Shown piece by piece: positions 20,613-29,658 of a DNA stretch of 64,000 nucleotides; position 1 is the stretch's first letter; each line of letters starts with the position of its first letter. The notes under the pieces were generated by a model. That model had not been told where the DNA came from and searched no databases. It saw only the letters and a list, made by a program, of their open reading frames with translations. The DNA lies in assembly GCA_964454015.1 (NCBI GenBank), contig CAYVQF010000019.1, positions 19,900-83,899 of the forward strand, read 5' to 3'. This DNA comes from CAYVQF01 sp964454015 (lineage in GTDB: Bacteria; Myxococcota_A; Bradymonadia; UBA4248). The translations under genes were made by a program, and so were the position numbers.

Positions 20613-22067
20613 TCAGCGTTGGCTGGCCCAGGTCACCAGATCAACGACTTGCGCCTTGAGCCCAGAGATCACCATCTTGCGCTTCTGAATCTGCACCCGC
20701 AGATGGTGCTGTAGCTCGGCGTTCTCCCGCGTCAGCTCTTGCATGCTACGGCCAAGCTCTTCCACGCTGCGCTGAGTCGCTTTGTAGCGCTCACAGTCCA
20801 GACGTAAAGACTGACACACTTCTTGGCTCTCTTCGAGCTGAAATGCCAGCGCTGACCGCTCCCCTTCAACGTCGACCAGGGATTTCTCCAAGGCATGCAA
20901 GGTAAGCTGCAAGCGCTCCTTCTCTTCCTGCAGTGAATCTAGTACCTGCGCATCGGCACCGGCCTTGTCCAGGTCGCGTTCAAGCCACTCTCGCTCTTCC
21001 GTAAGTTGGTGATTGACCGCTTCCAAGTCAGCCGCTCTCCGCTGCTGGCTCTCGAGGGCCTGCAGCGCTACGCTCGCCTCTTCTTGCACCCGCACCACCT
21101 GGGCCTCCGCGGCCAGCAGTTGTGCTCGCAACGTCGTCATCGCTGCATGGTGCTCCTCCCGTGCGCTCTGTAGCGCCACCAGCAGCGCATCGCGCTCTCC
21201 CGTGAGGGCACGCAGCCCCAGGGCATGCTCGCGGTTGACCACACCTGCAGCCTCGAGCTCGCGCTCCAAGGTGGCCTTATTCGCCTGCGCCTGCGCGAGC
21301 GTCGCCCCCAGTGACGCCACTTCTCGACGCAACCTCTCCTCAGCCTCGCGCAAACGTTCGACATCCTGCCTCAGCGCATCGCGCTCTCCCTCTAACTGCG
21401 CGATCCTGCTCCCAGCCTCTCCCATCCAGGTCGCGCGGGCGCCATCACCCACGCGCTGCTCCAAGGCCTCGCGCGCCTCGATCAATCCGTCCCGCTCCAC
21501 GACCAAAGCATTGAGGGCCGCTCGAAACTCGGAGGCGTCTGAGGCCAAGCGATGCAGCTCCACCTCCATGGCCGCTATACGCGCATCGCGCTCCTCAACC
21601 GCTCTTTGCCACTTCTGAACCTCTGCGTCCTTTGCCGCCAGCGCAAAATCCTGTTCGGATGCATCGCCATGCTCTTCTTCCCTAGAGACATGCATGACCG
21701 GTGCCCGCATAGGCTCGACTGGCGCTGCCGTAATCAGCGCTTCCGCAGGCGACAACTCGGCGACGACAGCAGGTGACGCCGCACCATTCTTGCCATCCCG
21801 CACCGCACCCACCTCACCACGAAGCTTGGCCTCTAGCTTAATCCGAGCACCTGCGACGGTGTAGCGCTGCTCATAGAGAAGCTCCTTGATCTTCAACAGC
21901 ATCTCCACATCGCGCTTGCGATAGAGCCGATGCTGCGAGCGACTCTTCTGCGGCCTGATAAAGCGAAATTCGCTCTCCCAATACCGAAGAATATAGGGCT
22001 TGACCCCTACCAGCTTCGCTACTTCACCAATCTTGAAGTACGACTTGTCAGGGATGACGACAGACAA
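20613..22067 (-). CDS. MerR-family regulator fused to a very long coiled coil
   Basis: 484 residues. The N-terminal 70 residues form a MerR winged helix (Y-F-K-I-G-E-V-A-K-L-V-G-V, then L-R-Y-W-E-S-E-F, then S-R-S-Q-H-R-L-Y-R). This is the type that follows ihfA in delta-group bacteria. The chosen start is TTG at 22067, because GGGAGGTG ends five bases before it; the GTG at 22073 overlaps that site. After an Ala/Pro linker (about residues 80-150), residues 150-470 are heptad-rich (E-R-D-A-L, L-E-R-E-L-E-A-A). Typical homologues are 100-250 residues, so the coiled coil is a large addition that could mediate oligomerisation. Confidence 0.88.
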   Translation of the reverse strand: MSVVIPDKSYFKIGEVAKLVGVKPYILRYWESEFRFIRPQKSRSQHRLYRKRDVEMLLKIKELLYEQRYTVAGARIKLEAKLRGEVGAVRDGKNGAASPAVVAELSPAEALITAAPVEPMRAPVMHVSREEEHGDASEQDFALAAKDAEVQKWQRAVEERDARIAAMEVELHRLASDASEFRAALNALVVERDGLIEAREALEQRVGDGARATWMGEAGSRIAQLEGERDALRQDVERLREAEERLRREVASLGATLAQAQANKATLERELEAAGVVNREHALGLRALTGERDALLVALQSAREEHHAAMTTLRAQLLAAEAQVVRVQEEASVALQALESQQRRAADLEAVNHQLTEEREWLERDLDKAGADAQVLDSLQEEKERLQLTLHALEKSLVDVEGERSALAFQLEESQEVCQSLRLDCERYKATQRSVEELGRSMQELTRENAELQHHLRVQIQKRKMVISGLKAQVVDLVTWASQR

Positions 22068-22154
22068 AAGCACCTCCCAAGGCCACGGTGCTACGACGCT
22101 TACGCCCGCTCGAACCAGCCAAAACCAACCACACGACTCTGCTGGGGTTCGCCA

Positions 22155-22436
22155 CTAACGCTGATTCAACTCTGCCTTCAACACTTGACTCGGCTTGAAG
22201 GTCAACACCCGCCGTGCAGATATGGTGATCTCATCCCCCGTCTGAGGGTTGCGACCCGTTCTTGCGTTCTTGGCACGCACGATGAAATTTCCAAAACCAC
22301 TGATCTTCAGCTTCTCACCCGTTGCCAGGGTGTCCTTCATGGTCTCGAACACCGCCTCGACGATCTCAGCGGCCTCACGTTTAGAAAAGCCACCCGTTTT
22401 GTGGTACACGAGATCCACAATGTCGGCCTTGGTCAT
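22155..22436 (-). CDS. ihfA: Integration host factor alpha-type HU-family protein
   Basis: 93 residues, normal length. It shows M-T-K-A-D-I-V-D-L-V-Y at the start, F-E-T-M-K-D-T-L in helix 2, K-I-S-G-F-G-N-F at the hinge and the DNA-intercalating arm A-R-T-G-R-N-P-Q-T-G. AGGAGAG precedes the ATG at 22436. It lies between pheT and the MerR gene, the order seen in many proteobacteria. It bends DNA as a dimer and supports recombination, replication and sigma-54 promoters. The partner subunit is not in the window. Confidence 0.94.
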   Translation of the reverse strand: MTKADIVDLVYHKTGGFSKREAAEIVEAVFETMKDTLATGEKLKISGFGNFIVRAKNARTGRNPQTGDEITISARRVLTFKPSQVLKAELNQR

Positions 22437-22612
22437 GGTCTCTCTCCTGCGCTGTGCTCAACGAGGCTCGTTTCTGCAAAAGGAAGCGCCCATCGCGCGC
22501 CTACGCCTCCGTGACTCCTCGACTCCTTCCATGAACGCGCTGCGACTCGGCCTACTCGACTCTTCGCTCGTCAGCATGACCTCGGTCGCCTCTCGCTCCC
22601 TCTGGAAACCCC

Positions 22613-22641
22613 CTTTTAACGCGTTCAGCCCTGCGAATCAA
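22613..22641 (-). promoter_or_regulatory. Candidate promoter of ihfA
   Basis: On the minus strand TTGATT (22641-22636) and TAAAAG (22618-22613) are 17 bp apart, each with four of six consensus matches. It lies in the 258-bp gap between pheT and ihfA, so ihfA and merR may be expressed separately from pheST. Confidence 0.38.
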
Positions 22642-22694
22642 CCGCTGGAAAATTCACATCGCCCCCCTGAGCGCCACCAATGCCCCCCACGCCA

Positions 22695-25235
22695 TCAACG
22701 CCGCCGCCCGCCTAGCACCTTGACCAGCTCCTCGACCAATGTCTCGTGCACTTGGTTGACCTCTTCATCGGTCAAGGTCCGCCCTTCTCCTGTGCCAGAG
22801 AGCGGGTCCCGATAGCAAAAGCTCATGGCCAAACTCTGCTCATCCTCTGCCACATGCTCACCACGGTAAACGTCGAAAAGCGCCCAAGAAACCAACTCCG
22901 CAGGGCGCTTCGCCTCCACCACCTCGCGCAACCGCGCGTAGGGCACATCCGACCGCAACACCAGCGCCAGGTCGCGACTCGAATGGGGAAAGCGCGGCAA
23001 TGGCGCACAACGAGGCAACACCACCTCACGTGCCATCAACCATGCCAAATCGAGGTCCGCAACGAAGACCCCGTCGCCCACCTTATAGTGCTCACTGACC
23101 CCGGGGTGTAGCTCACCCAAGCTCCCCACACACACCTCATCCACATACACCCCCACCCGCACACCGGGATGTAGGGCCAACGCCGAACCCGGTGTCGGCT
23201 CTGGCAGCGCATCCCAACGCAGAGGCCAACCCATCACCTGGCCAAGTCCTTCCACAACCCCCTTGAGATCATAAACGTCCAGGCTGCGCCCCGACGCACC
23301 CCAGTGTGCCGGACCATCTCCCCACAACAACACCGCCATGCGCTCTGATTCTCTCACATCCCGGCCGCCATCACCCTCCGCAGCGAACACCGTCCCCAGC
23401 TCGAAGAGCATCACCCGCCGAGCCTGACGTGACTGGTTGCGCAACAACGCGCGCAACAGACCAGGCAACAAAGACACCCGCAACACACTCTGCTCGTGCG
23501 CCAGGGGATTCGCCAAACGCAAACCCGGACCATTCCCAACCTCCGGCGCATAGCCTAGGGCTTCGCCGTCGCTCGGATCGATGAACGCGTAATGCACACA
23601 CTCAAAAAAACCGCGGTCCACCATCAGCGCCCGCAGGCGGTGCCAACGCGCCATGTGCGCGTGGCTCACCAGCGTCGCTTCGACCGCCGGCCTCCCTGGC
23701 AACGTCGTCTCACGCCGGCGCGCTGGCGCAGCCAACATGCAAGCAGGCATGGTCGCCTCGATGCGCTCCAAACCATGGCTTCGTGCCACCTCCTCGATAA
23801 GGTCGATCTCCCGCTCCAGATCGTAGCGATAGGTCGGCACCTGCACCCGAAGCAACCCTTCTCTTTCCACCTCGACGACCAAACCGAGCCCACCCAGATA
23901 GTCCGCAACCTCGCCAGCGCTCAGCGAGGTCCCCAGCATCGCGTTGCACCGCGCCAACCGCAACGGCAAAACCACCGCCGGCACTTGCCCGGGGTAGCTA
24001 TCCGTCCAACCGCTCACCCGCAACGGGCGCGTCGGCTGACACGCTTGGATCAAAGCCACCGTGCGACTCGCCGCGCGGCGCAAAGCGCCGACATCCACTC
24101 CGCGTTCGAAGCGATGGGAGGACTCCGAGTGCAGACCCAAACGTTTGGCAGTGCGCCGCACGAAGCGCGGAGAAAAACAAGCCACTTCAAGCAAAATGGC
24201 TCGCGTCGCCGAGCTCACCTCCGTCGCCGCTCCCCCCATCACCCCAGCAATCGCCACCGGCCCAGAGACATCGGCGATCACCAGATCCTCCGCATCCAGC
24301 GCGTACGTCGCATGGTCGATGGCCACCAGAGACTCTCCGACCTGCGCGCGTCGCACCATCACCTGTCGCGACCTTAGCTTGTCCAAATCGAAAGCGTGCT
24401 GGGGCTGACCAAGCTCGAAGAGCACCAGGTTGGTCACGTCCACCACATTGTTCACCGACCGACCGCCGCCCGCCTCGACGGCGCGCCGCAGCCAACCCGG
24501 TGAAGGACCCACTACCACGTCTTCCAAACACAAGGCGATGTAGCGCGGGCAACCCTCGCTGCATGCCACTTCCACCAGTGGGGGTGTCTCCGCCCCCAAA
24601 ACCGAGGTGTCCCATGTCTCGCCTGCGACCGCCCCCATCCCCTGCAGTGGCCGCTGCAGCGCTGCGGCCAACTCGCGTGCCACGCCGAGATGGCTCAGCG
24701 CATCACCGCGATTGGGCGTCAGCGAAAGATCCAAGTGCGCCAAATGAAAACCTGGCACGTGCTCCGCACCCGGTCCCGCCAACACCTCTGCCAGTGTTGT
24801 CCCGGCGCGCCAGCTCGCCTCGAGGCACAGAAGACCCGAGCTGTCTTGGCCAAGCCCAAGCTCAGACTCGCTGCACAACATGCCCGACGACGCCACCCCG
24901 CGGATGGCCACCTGCCGCACCTCTTGCCCCGACGGCAGCACTGCCCCCGGGCCGGCGTAGAGCACCGTCAGGCCCGCAGCGACATTCGGCGCGCCACATA
25001 CGACTTGAGTCAAGGCGCCCTCACCCACGTCCACTTGCACCACCCGCAGCTTCGCCGCGTCAGGGTGAGGACCCACCTCGACCACCCTCGCCACAACCAC
25101 CCCGTGCTGTGGCCAACGACTCTGCTCAATGCCTTCCACCTCGACGCCACGTGAGGTCAACAAAGCCGACAAAGCCTCCAAGCTCTGCCCAGAAAGGTCT
25201 ACGAAGCGAGCAAGCCAATCCCAACTCACCAACAT
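22695..25235 (-). CDS. pheT: Phenylalanine--tRNA ligase, beta subunit
   Basis: 846 residues, slightly longer than the usual 800. The N-terminal B1 region begins M-L-V-S-W-D-W-L-A-R-F-V-D. It is followed by the EMAPII-like tRNA-binding domain (V-V-C-G-A-P-N-V, then S-G-M-L-C-S-E-S-E-L-G), the B3/B4 editing region, B5 (Y-R-Y-D-L-E-R-E-I-D-L-I-E-E-V-A-R) and the C-terminal FDX-ACB domain (F-P-H-S-S-R-D-L-A-L-V, then F-C-Y-R-D-P). The ATG at 25235 has AGGAGAG upstream and starts 30 bp after the pheS stop. With PheS it forms the heterotetrameric enzyme that charges tRNA-Phe. Confidence 0.96.
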   Translation of the reverse strand: MLVSWDWLARFVDLSGQSLEALSALLTSRGVEVEGIEQSRWPQHGVVVARVVEVGPHPDAAKLRVVQVDVGEGALTQVVCGAPNVAAGLTVLYAGPGAVLPSGQEVRQVAIRGVASSGMLCSESELGLGQDSSGLLCLEASWRAGTTLAEVLAGPGAEHVPGFHLAHLDLSLTPNRGDALSHLGVARELAAALQRPLQGMGAVAGETWDTSVLGAETPPLVEVACSEGCPRYIALCLEDVVVGPSPGWLRRAVEAGGGRSVNNVVDVTNLVLFELGQPQHAFDLDKLRSRQVMVRRAQVGESLVAIDHATYALDAEDLVIADVSGPVAIAGVMGGAATEVSSATRAILLEVACFSPRFVRRTAKRLGLHSESSHRFERGVDVGALRRAASRTVALIQACQPTRPLRVSGWTDSYPGQVPAVVLPLRLARCNAMLGTSLSAGEVADYLGGLGLVVEVEREGLLRVQVPTYRYDLEREIDLIEEVARSHGLERIEATMPACMLAAPARRRETTLPGRPAVEATLVSHAHMARWHRLRALMVDRGFFECVHYAFIDPSDGEALGYAPEVGNGPGLRLANPLAHEQSVLRVSLLPGLLRALLRNQSRQARRVMLFELGTVFAAEGDGGRDVRESERMAVLLWGDGPAHWGASGRSLDVYDLKGVVEGLGQVMGWPLRWDALPEPTPGSALALHPGVRVGVYVDEVCVGSLGELHPGVSEHYKVGDGVFVADLDLAWLMAREVVLPRCAPLPRFPHSSRDLALVLRSDVPYARLREVVEAKRPAELVSWALFDVYRGEHVAEDEQSLAMSFCYRDPLSGTGEGRTLTDEEVNQVHETLVEELVKVLGGRRR

Positions 25236-25265
25236 GCGTCTCTCCTGCGGCGTGCGCGCCGACCG

Positions 25266-26300
25266 CTACGCGAACTGCGACAAAAAGCGCTGGTCGCTCT
25301 CGTAGAAAAGCCGAATATCACTGACCCCATAGAGCAACATCGCCACCCGCTCGACGCCCACCCCAAAGGCCCATCCGCCCCACTCTTCTGGATCCAGACC
25401 CACCTCGGCCAAGACATTCGGATCCACCATCCCCGCGCCACAGATCTCGAGCCACCCAGTCTGCTTGCAAATCCTACAGCCCGCACGCTTGCAGAAAATG
25501 CAGCCAATATCCACTTCGACGCTCGGCTCCGTAAATGGAAAAAAGCTCGGCCTTAAACGGATCCCGATGTCGTCGCCAAAAAACTCCGCCACGAAGTGCC
25601 CCAAGATCCCTTTCAGGTGACCCAGGTGCAGGTGACGATCGATGTGCAATCCCTCGACTTGAAAAAACATCGGACTATGCGTTATGTCGTCGTCGCGCCT
25701 AAACACCGCCCCAGGCGCAATGATCCTAATCGGCGGCGCATAAGCCAGCATCGTCCGGATCTGCACCGGGCTGGTGTGGGTGCGCAACACCCGACCGTTC
25801 TCCAACATCAAGGTGTCCTGCATGTCCCGCGCCGGGTGGTCCACAGGAAAATTCAGCGCCTCGAAATTGAAATAGTCCAACTCTGCCAGCGGACCATGCG
25901 CCAGGTCGAAGCCCATGCGGATGAAAACGTCTTCAATGCGACGCTGCACCCGCCGCAACGGATGCTCCGCACCGACCCACTGCCCGCGTCCTGGCAGCGT
26001 CAAATCTAGCCGACGCCCCGCCAGATCCCGTGCCCGCCGCGCGCCTTCGTCGGCCTCTTCCTTCGCCGTGAACGCCGACTCCAGACGAGCCTTGACCTGG
26101 TTGACCTCAGCGCCAAAACCAGGCCGCTCTGCCGCATCCAGCTCACGCATCGCCCGCAACAGCGCCGCTAGATCGCCTTTCTTGCCCAAAATATCCCGAC
26201 GCAACGCCTGCAGCGCCGACGCATCGCTACATTTCTGCAAAGCAACGAGCGCGGCCGCCTCGACCGCCGCCAGCCGCTCGAGCATGGCCGATAATTCCAT
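25266..26300 (-). CDS. pheS: Phenylalanine--tRNA ligase, alpha subunit
   Basis: 344 residues. It has an N-terminal coiled coil (residues 1-90) and a class II catalytic core. Motif 2 is G-A-V-F-R-R-D-D-D-I-T-H-S-P-M-F-F-Q-V-E and motif 3 is G-V-G-V-E-R-V-A-M-L. A cluster C-I-F-C-K-R-A-G-C-R-I-C-K (residues near 268-280) gives four cysteines in C-x2-C-x4-C-x2-C spacing, as in PheS proteins with a structural zinc site. The gene is between rplT and pheT in one transcriptional direction. Confidence 0.96.
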   Translation of the reverse strand: MELSAMLERLAAVEAAALVALQKCSDASALQALRRDILGKKGDLAALLRAMRELDAAERPGFGAEVNQVKARLESAFTAKEEADEGARRARDLAGRRLDLTLPGRGQWVGAEHPLRRVQRRIEDVFIRMGFDLAHGPLAELDYFNFEALNFPVDHPARDMQDTLMLENGRVLRTHTSPVQIRTMLAYAPPIRIIAPGAVFRRDDDITHSPMFFQVEGLHIDRHLHLGHLKGILGHFVAEFFGDDIGIRLRPSFFPFTEPSVEVDIGCIFCKRAGCRICKQTGWLEICGAGMVDPNVLAEVGLDPEEWGGWAFGVGVERVAMLLYGVSDIRLFYESDQRFLSQFA

Positions 26301-26397
26301 CGCCTCTCTTCCAAGCTAGGACGGCGCTGCCCACGCAAGCTTCGCCGCTCGTGATGCATTCGCCTTGCAAAGGCATATGGTCGCGCCTCGCGTGCGC

Positions 26398-26742
26398 TTA
26401 GGCTTTCACCATCGCCACGATCTTGGCAAAGCCGTCTGGATCGTGAACCGCGATATCAGCCAACACCTTGCGATCCAACACCACCCCGTGCTTGTTCAAA
26501 GCGCTGATGAAGCCGCTGTAATTCAAACCCAAGGCCCGCGTCGCCGCATTGATGCGAGCGATCCAAAGCGCCCGAAACGTGCGCTTGCGCACCCGGCGGT
26601 CGCGATAGGCGTACACCAGGGACTTGATCACCGCCTCTTTGGCCTGACGAAAACGCTGCCGACCACCGCGAAAACCCTTGGCCAACTTCAACCAGCGGTT
26701 GTGACGCCGACGCAGCTTGAACCCTCTCCGTACTCTTGGCAT
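26398..26742 (-). CDS. rplT: 50S ribosomal protein L20
   Basis: 114 residues from ATG 26742, preceded by GGAG. It starts M-P-R-V-R-R-G-F-K-L-R-R-R-H, followed by G-F-R-G-G-R-Q-R-F-R-Q-A-K-E-A-V and R-A-L-W-I-A-R-I-N-A-A. It is an early 23S rRNA-binding assembly protein that in several bacteria also represses its own operon by binding the leader. It lies 100 bp after rpmI. Confidence 0.97.
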   Translation of the reverse strand: MPRVRRGFKLRRRHNRWLKLAKGFRGGRQRFRQAKEAVIKSLVYAYRDRRVRKRTFRALWIARINAATRALGLNYSGFISALNKHGVVLDRKVLADIAVHDPDGFAKIVAMVKA

Positions 26743-26842
26743 AACCACTCCAGCCACATCCGTGGCGGCAACACGAACTACGGGGGGCACTCACGGCCAC
26801 TTCCTAACCCGAGCCCGCTCTCCACTCAAAAAAACAACCCAC

Positions 26843-27040
26843 TCAGAGGTAGGGCAAACAACGCCGCAGACCCTTCACATCGACAGCAGCAACCTCCGTC
26901 CCCTTACGCAAACGGCGCTTCACCTTCGTCGACTTCTTGGTCAAAATGTGGCTGTGGTAGGCGCGACGACGCATCAGCTTCCCCGTGCCGCTAGCCTTGA
27001 ACCGCTTGGCGGCACTCCGCTTAGTCTTCATCTTTGGCAT
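26843..27040 (-). CDS. rpmI: 50S ribosomal protein L35
   Basis: 65 residues from ATG 27040. It has M-P-K-M-K-T-K-R-S-A-A-K-R-F, then G-K-L-M-R-R-R-A-Y-H-S-H-I-L-T-K-K, and ends L-R-R-C-L-P-Y-L. All are standard for L35. infC, normally directly upstream, is absent; a terminator hairpin and tRNA-Val are there instead. Confidence 0.96.
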   Translation of the reverse strand: MPKMKTKRSAAKRFKASGTGKLMRRRAYHSHILTKKSTKVKRRLRKGTEVAAVDVKGLRRCLPYL

Positions 27041-27086
27041 CTTCTGACTCCACTCGCTCGCAAATGGCGCACCACGCGCAAGGACC

Positions 27087-27126
27087 AAAAATACAGCCCC
27101 ACATCCTTTTCACAGATGCAGGGCTG
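27087..27126 (-). terminator. Strong intrinsic terminator (or attenuator) between tRNA-Val and rpmI
   Basis: On the minus strand CAGCCCTGCATC (27126-27115) pairs with GATGTGGGGCTG (27105-27094). That is twelve continuous pairs including two G-U, around a 9-nt loop, followed at once by TATTTTTGG. This is a textbook Rho-independent terminator. It ends 47 bases before the rpmI ATG, so it may end the tRNA transcript or act as an attenuator for the ribosomal protein operon. Confidence 0.82.
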
Positions 27127-27168
27127 CTCGCCTTGCCTGCCAGCTATTGACACGCCGGCGCACTTGAG

Positions 27169-27240
<72 letters not shown>

Positions 27241-27308
27241 CCAGAACCGCCTCTACTGAGGCAGCCCTATGACTCACCAGCGCGCTGCCGATGAGCCAAG
27301 CAGGCGTG

Positions 27309-27337
27309 TGTATAGCAACCGGCCGCACACAGGTCAA
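27309..27337 (-). promoter_or_regulatory. Promoter of tRNA-Val and possibly rpmI-rplT-pheST
   Basis: On the minus strand TTGACC (27337-27332) and TATACA (27314-27309) are 17 bp apart. The predicted start is about 60 bases before the mature tRNA. This is among the best sigma-70 matches in the window. Confidence 0.6.
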
Positions 27338-27468
27338 CACTTTCATGCACCAACTTCGCTTTTTTTCCACCCTGTCCTCATCCGCCTCAGCCACTCGAAC
27401 CACTTCCACCCGCTGAGCTCGCGCTGCTCACACCAGGCGGATGATTTCTCCCTTCTACCCCGTTCCAT

Positions 27469-27497
27469 TTGGGAAAGACGCCCCACCTTGCTATGCT
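27469..27497 (+). promoter_or_regulatory. Candidate promoter of the ASH-domain lipoprotein gene
   Basis: TTGGGA (27469-27474) and TATGCT (27492-27497) are separated by 17 bp, with four of six matches each, 96 bp before the ATG at 27593. Confidence 0.42.
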
Positions 27498-27592
27498 CGG
27501 AGGCGGCGCGAGCCTTGGTGCCACTACCATCACACCATCCAACGGCGCCCTCCTAGAGACCCAAATCGTCCACGCACACCGCGAGTGTTGAC

Positions 27593-29572
27593 ATGCTTCG
27601 TTTGCTCTCCAACTACCTGCCACTGCAACTCGCATGGCTGCTGGCGCTCTCGCTTGGCGCCTGTGGCCCTAGCGTCGAACAAGGCCAGGACGTTCGCATT
27701 CAAACCTTTCCCCGCGACACCATCTCCTTCGGTCGGGTCGCCATCGGCGGCACTCTCACTGAAAACCTGGTCATCACCAACCTCGGCGCGGACACCCTCA
27801 CCATCAACAGCATCACCTGGGAAGGTGATCCCTCCATCTACCTCACCTTCCCCAGCCCACCCGAAGGACACAAGCTCACCAACAACGCGCGCTACACCCT
27901 CCAAGTCAACTTCCAACCCAGCGCCCAGGCACCGGCACCACGGGGCGATATCGTCATCCGCTCCAACGATCCCATCCAGGAGACCCTCCGCCTGCCTGTC
28001 ACCACGCAACAAGTCGCGCCACGCCTCCAGGTCTCACCTGGCAATGCCGAGGCCCTTCGCTTTGGGCACGTGGAAATTGGCAACAGCACCACCCGAGACG
28101 TCACCATCTCCAATGTCGGCGACATCCCTCTGCTGCTCACCGACGTCTTCCTCAATGGCTCCGCAGAGTTCAGCCTCCAGACCTCCGCTGCACCCCTACC
28201 AGCCACCCTGGTAACCGGGAGCAACCCCTACGAAGTGGCCATCACCTACAGTCCCACCGGCATTGGTCAAGACTTCGCCGAGCTGATCATCCTCTCTAAT
28301 GATCCCGCCATACCGACTTACGTCTTGCCCCTTGAAGCCGGCAGCTCTACCCCTTGCATCGCCTTTGAACCACCCACGATCAGCTTCTCTCCCGCCGTGA
28401 GCGTCGGCTTGGTCCACACCCGCAACCTGCGCGTGCGCAGTTGTGGCAGCGTACCCCTGCTCCTCTACGGCGTCACCCAAGGCCAAGGCGACGACACCCA
28501 GATCTTTCTGCGCAATATGGACTCTTTACAAAACCGCGAAGTGCCCCCCGGCCAAACCCTCGAACTAGAAATCCTCTTCGCCCCTGCCGCCGAGGGTGTC
28601 CAAGCCGCGACCTTCAACTTCTTCTCCAACGACCCTCTGCGGCCCCAAGCCGATCTCCAAATCCTCGCCGAAGCCACCACCAACCAATGCCCCACAGCGG
28701 TGGCCCGCGCCCGCGTCGCTGGCTCGGGCTTCCTCAGCCAACAAGTCGCTGCCCTGCCCCTCGACCTCCTCATCCTCGACGGCACCGCCTCTTATGACCC
28801 GGAGACCACCATCACGACCTGGAACTGGGAGGTCACCCAGCGCCCCGATGGCTCCACCGCTATCCTCCAGAACCGCGGCGACGGTCTCGCCGAGCTCTTC
28901 CTCGACCTCGCTGGAGACTACGAAATCTGCCTCACCGTCGTCGATGCCCAGAACACCCAAAGCTGCAACGTCGACTGCGTCGCGGCCCGGGCACGCCCCA
29001 GCGACAAGATTCACGTCCAGCTCATCTGGCAGACCCCGGCCGACCCGGTCATTGGCGACGACGATGGCACTGATCTCGACCTCCACTTCACCCGAATCCC
29101 TCAGGGCGCTTGGGGCGACAAAGGCGATGACGGTGCCCGCAACGGCTGGGACGTCTTCTTTCTCAACCGCACCCCCTTGTGGCGCATCGCCGGCTTGGCC
29201 ACCGAAAGCCCCCGCCTCGACCGCGACGACACCGATGGTGAGGGCCCCGAAAACGTCAACCACGACGACCCAAACCCCTGTAGCTGGTACGCCGTCGGCG
29301 CTCACTACTTCAATGACAACGGTTTCGGGACCAGCTACGCCACCCTCCGGGTCTACATCAACGGGCAAAAACGCTACGAAAAACTCAACCTACGCTATGA
29401 CCTCACGGGGACCTTCCGCTACATCGCCCTCATGCACTGGGACGGCAACACCGCGAGGGTCTTTGACATCGACGAGGTCTTCTCTGCCGAAACTTGGATC
29501 GGCACCAAACCGCACATCCCGGACCACGCTGCCGCCGCCATCGAACTTGCAGCGCCGCAGTGTTTTCAATAG
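27593..29572 (+). CDS. Large lipoprotein with ASH/HYDIN-like repeats, a PKD-like domain and a C-terminal beta domain
   Basis: 659 residues. The signal peptide ends in lipobox L-G-A-C (Cys 24). Three Ig-like ASH-type repeats follow, each with F-G-x-V then T-I-x-N-x-G and ending S-N-D-P (about residues 45-135, 150-255 and 260-365). A PKD-like section (L-D-G-T-A-S-Y-D-P, then W-E-V; about 380-470) comes next. The C-terminal 190 residues (D-G-T-D-L-D-L-H-F, then W-Y-A-V-G-A-H-Y-F) resemble the YfaP/DUF2135-like domain of cell-surface proteins. No catalytic motif is visible. Surface anchoring to the outer membrane is likely from the lipobox; the function is unknown. Confidence 0.82.
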   Translation: MLRLLSNYLPLQLAWLLALSLGACGPSVEQGQDVRIQTFPRDTISFGRVAIGGTLTENLVITNLGADTLTINSITWEGDPSIYLTFPSPPEGHKLTNNARYTLQVNFQPSAQAPAPRGDIVIRSNDPIQETLRLPVTTQQVAPRLQVSPGNAEALRFGHVEIGNSTTRDVTISNVGDIPLLLTDVFLNGSAEFSLQTSAAPLPATLVTGSNPYEVAITYSPTGIGQDFAELIILSNDPAIPTYVLPLEAGSSTPCIAFEPPTISFSPAVSVGLVHTRNLRVRSCGSVPLLLYGVTQGQGDDTQIFLRNMDSLQNREVPPGQTLELEILFAPAAEGVQAATFNFFSNDPLRPQADLQILAEATTNQCPTAVARARVAGSGFLSQQVAALPLDLLILDGTASYDPETTITTWNWEVTQRPDGSTAILQNRGDGLAELFLDLAGDYEICLTVVDAQNTQSCNVDCVAARARPSDKIHVQLIWQTPADPVIGDDDGTDLDLHFTRIPQGAWGDKGDDGARNGWDVFFLNRTPLWRIAGLATESPRLDRDDTDGEGPENVNHDDPNPCSWYAVGAHYFNDNGFGTSYATLRVYINGQKRYEKLNLRYDLTGTFRYIALMHWDGNTARVFDIDEVFSAETWIGTKPHIPDHAAAAIELAAPQCFQ

Positions 29573-29658
29573 GCTCCGCCACCATTGTGCGGTGAAGCCC
29601 CCCACTCGGCACGCCTCACCGATGCCGCTAACCTGTCCCACACTGTAAGGATTCTGCC

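Larger units (their letters stand above)
27241..27592. other. 352-bp divergent intergenic region
   Basis: Between tRNA-Val (leftward) and the ASH lipoprotein gene (rightward). It holds a short hairpin (27249-27262, GCCTC/GAGGC) in the tRNA leader, the two promoters listed here and a T8 run near 27360. I see no coding region. Confidence 0.7.

Noticed and set aside
26820..26845. Terminator after rpmI (T7 run)
   Set aside because: A T-run is present on the minus strand but no stable hairpin precedes it, and rplT follows in the same direction.
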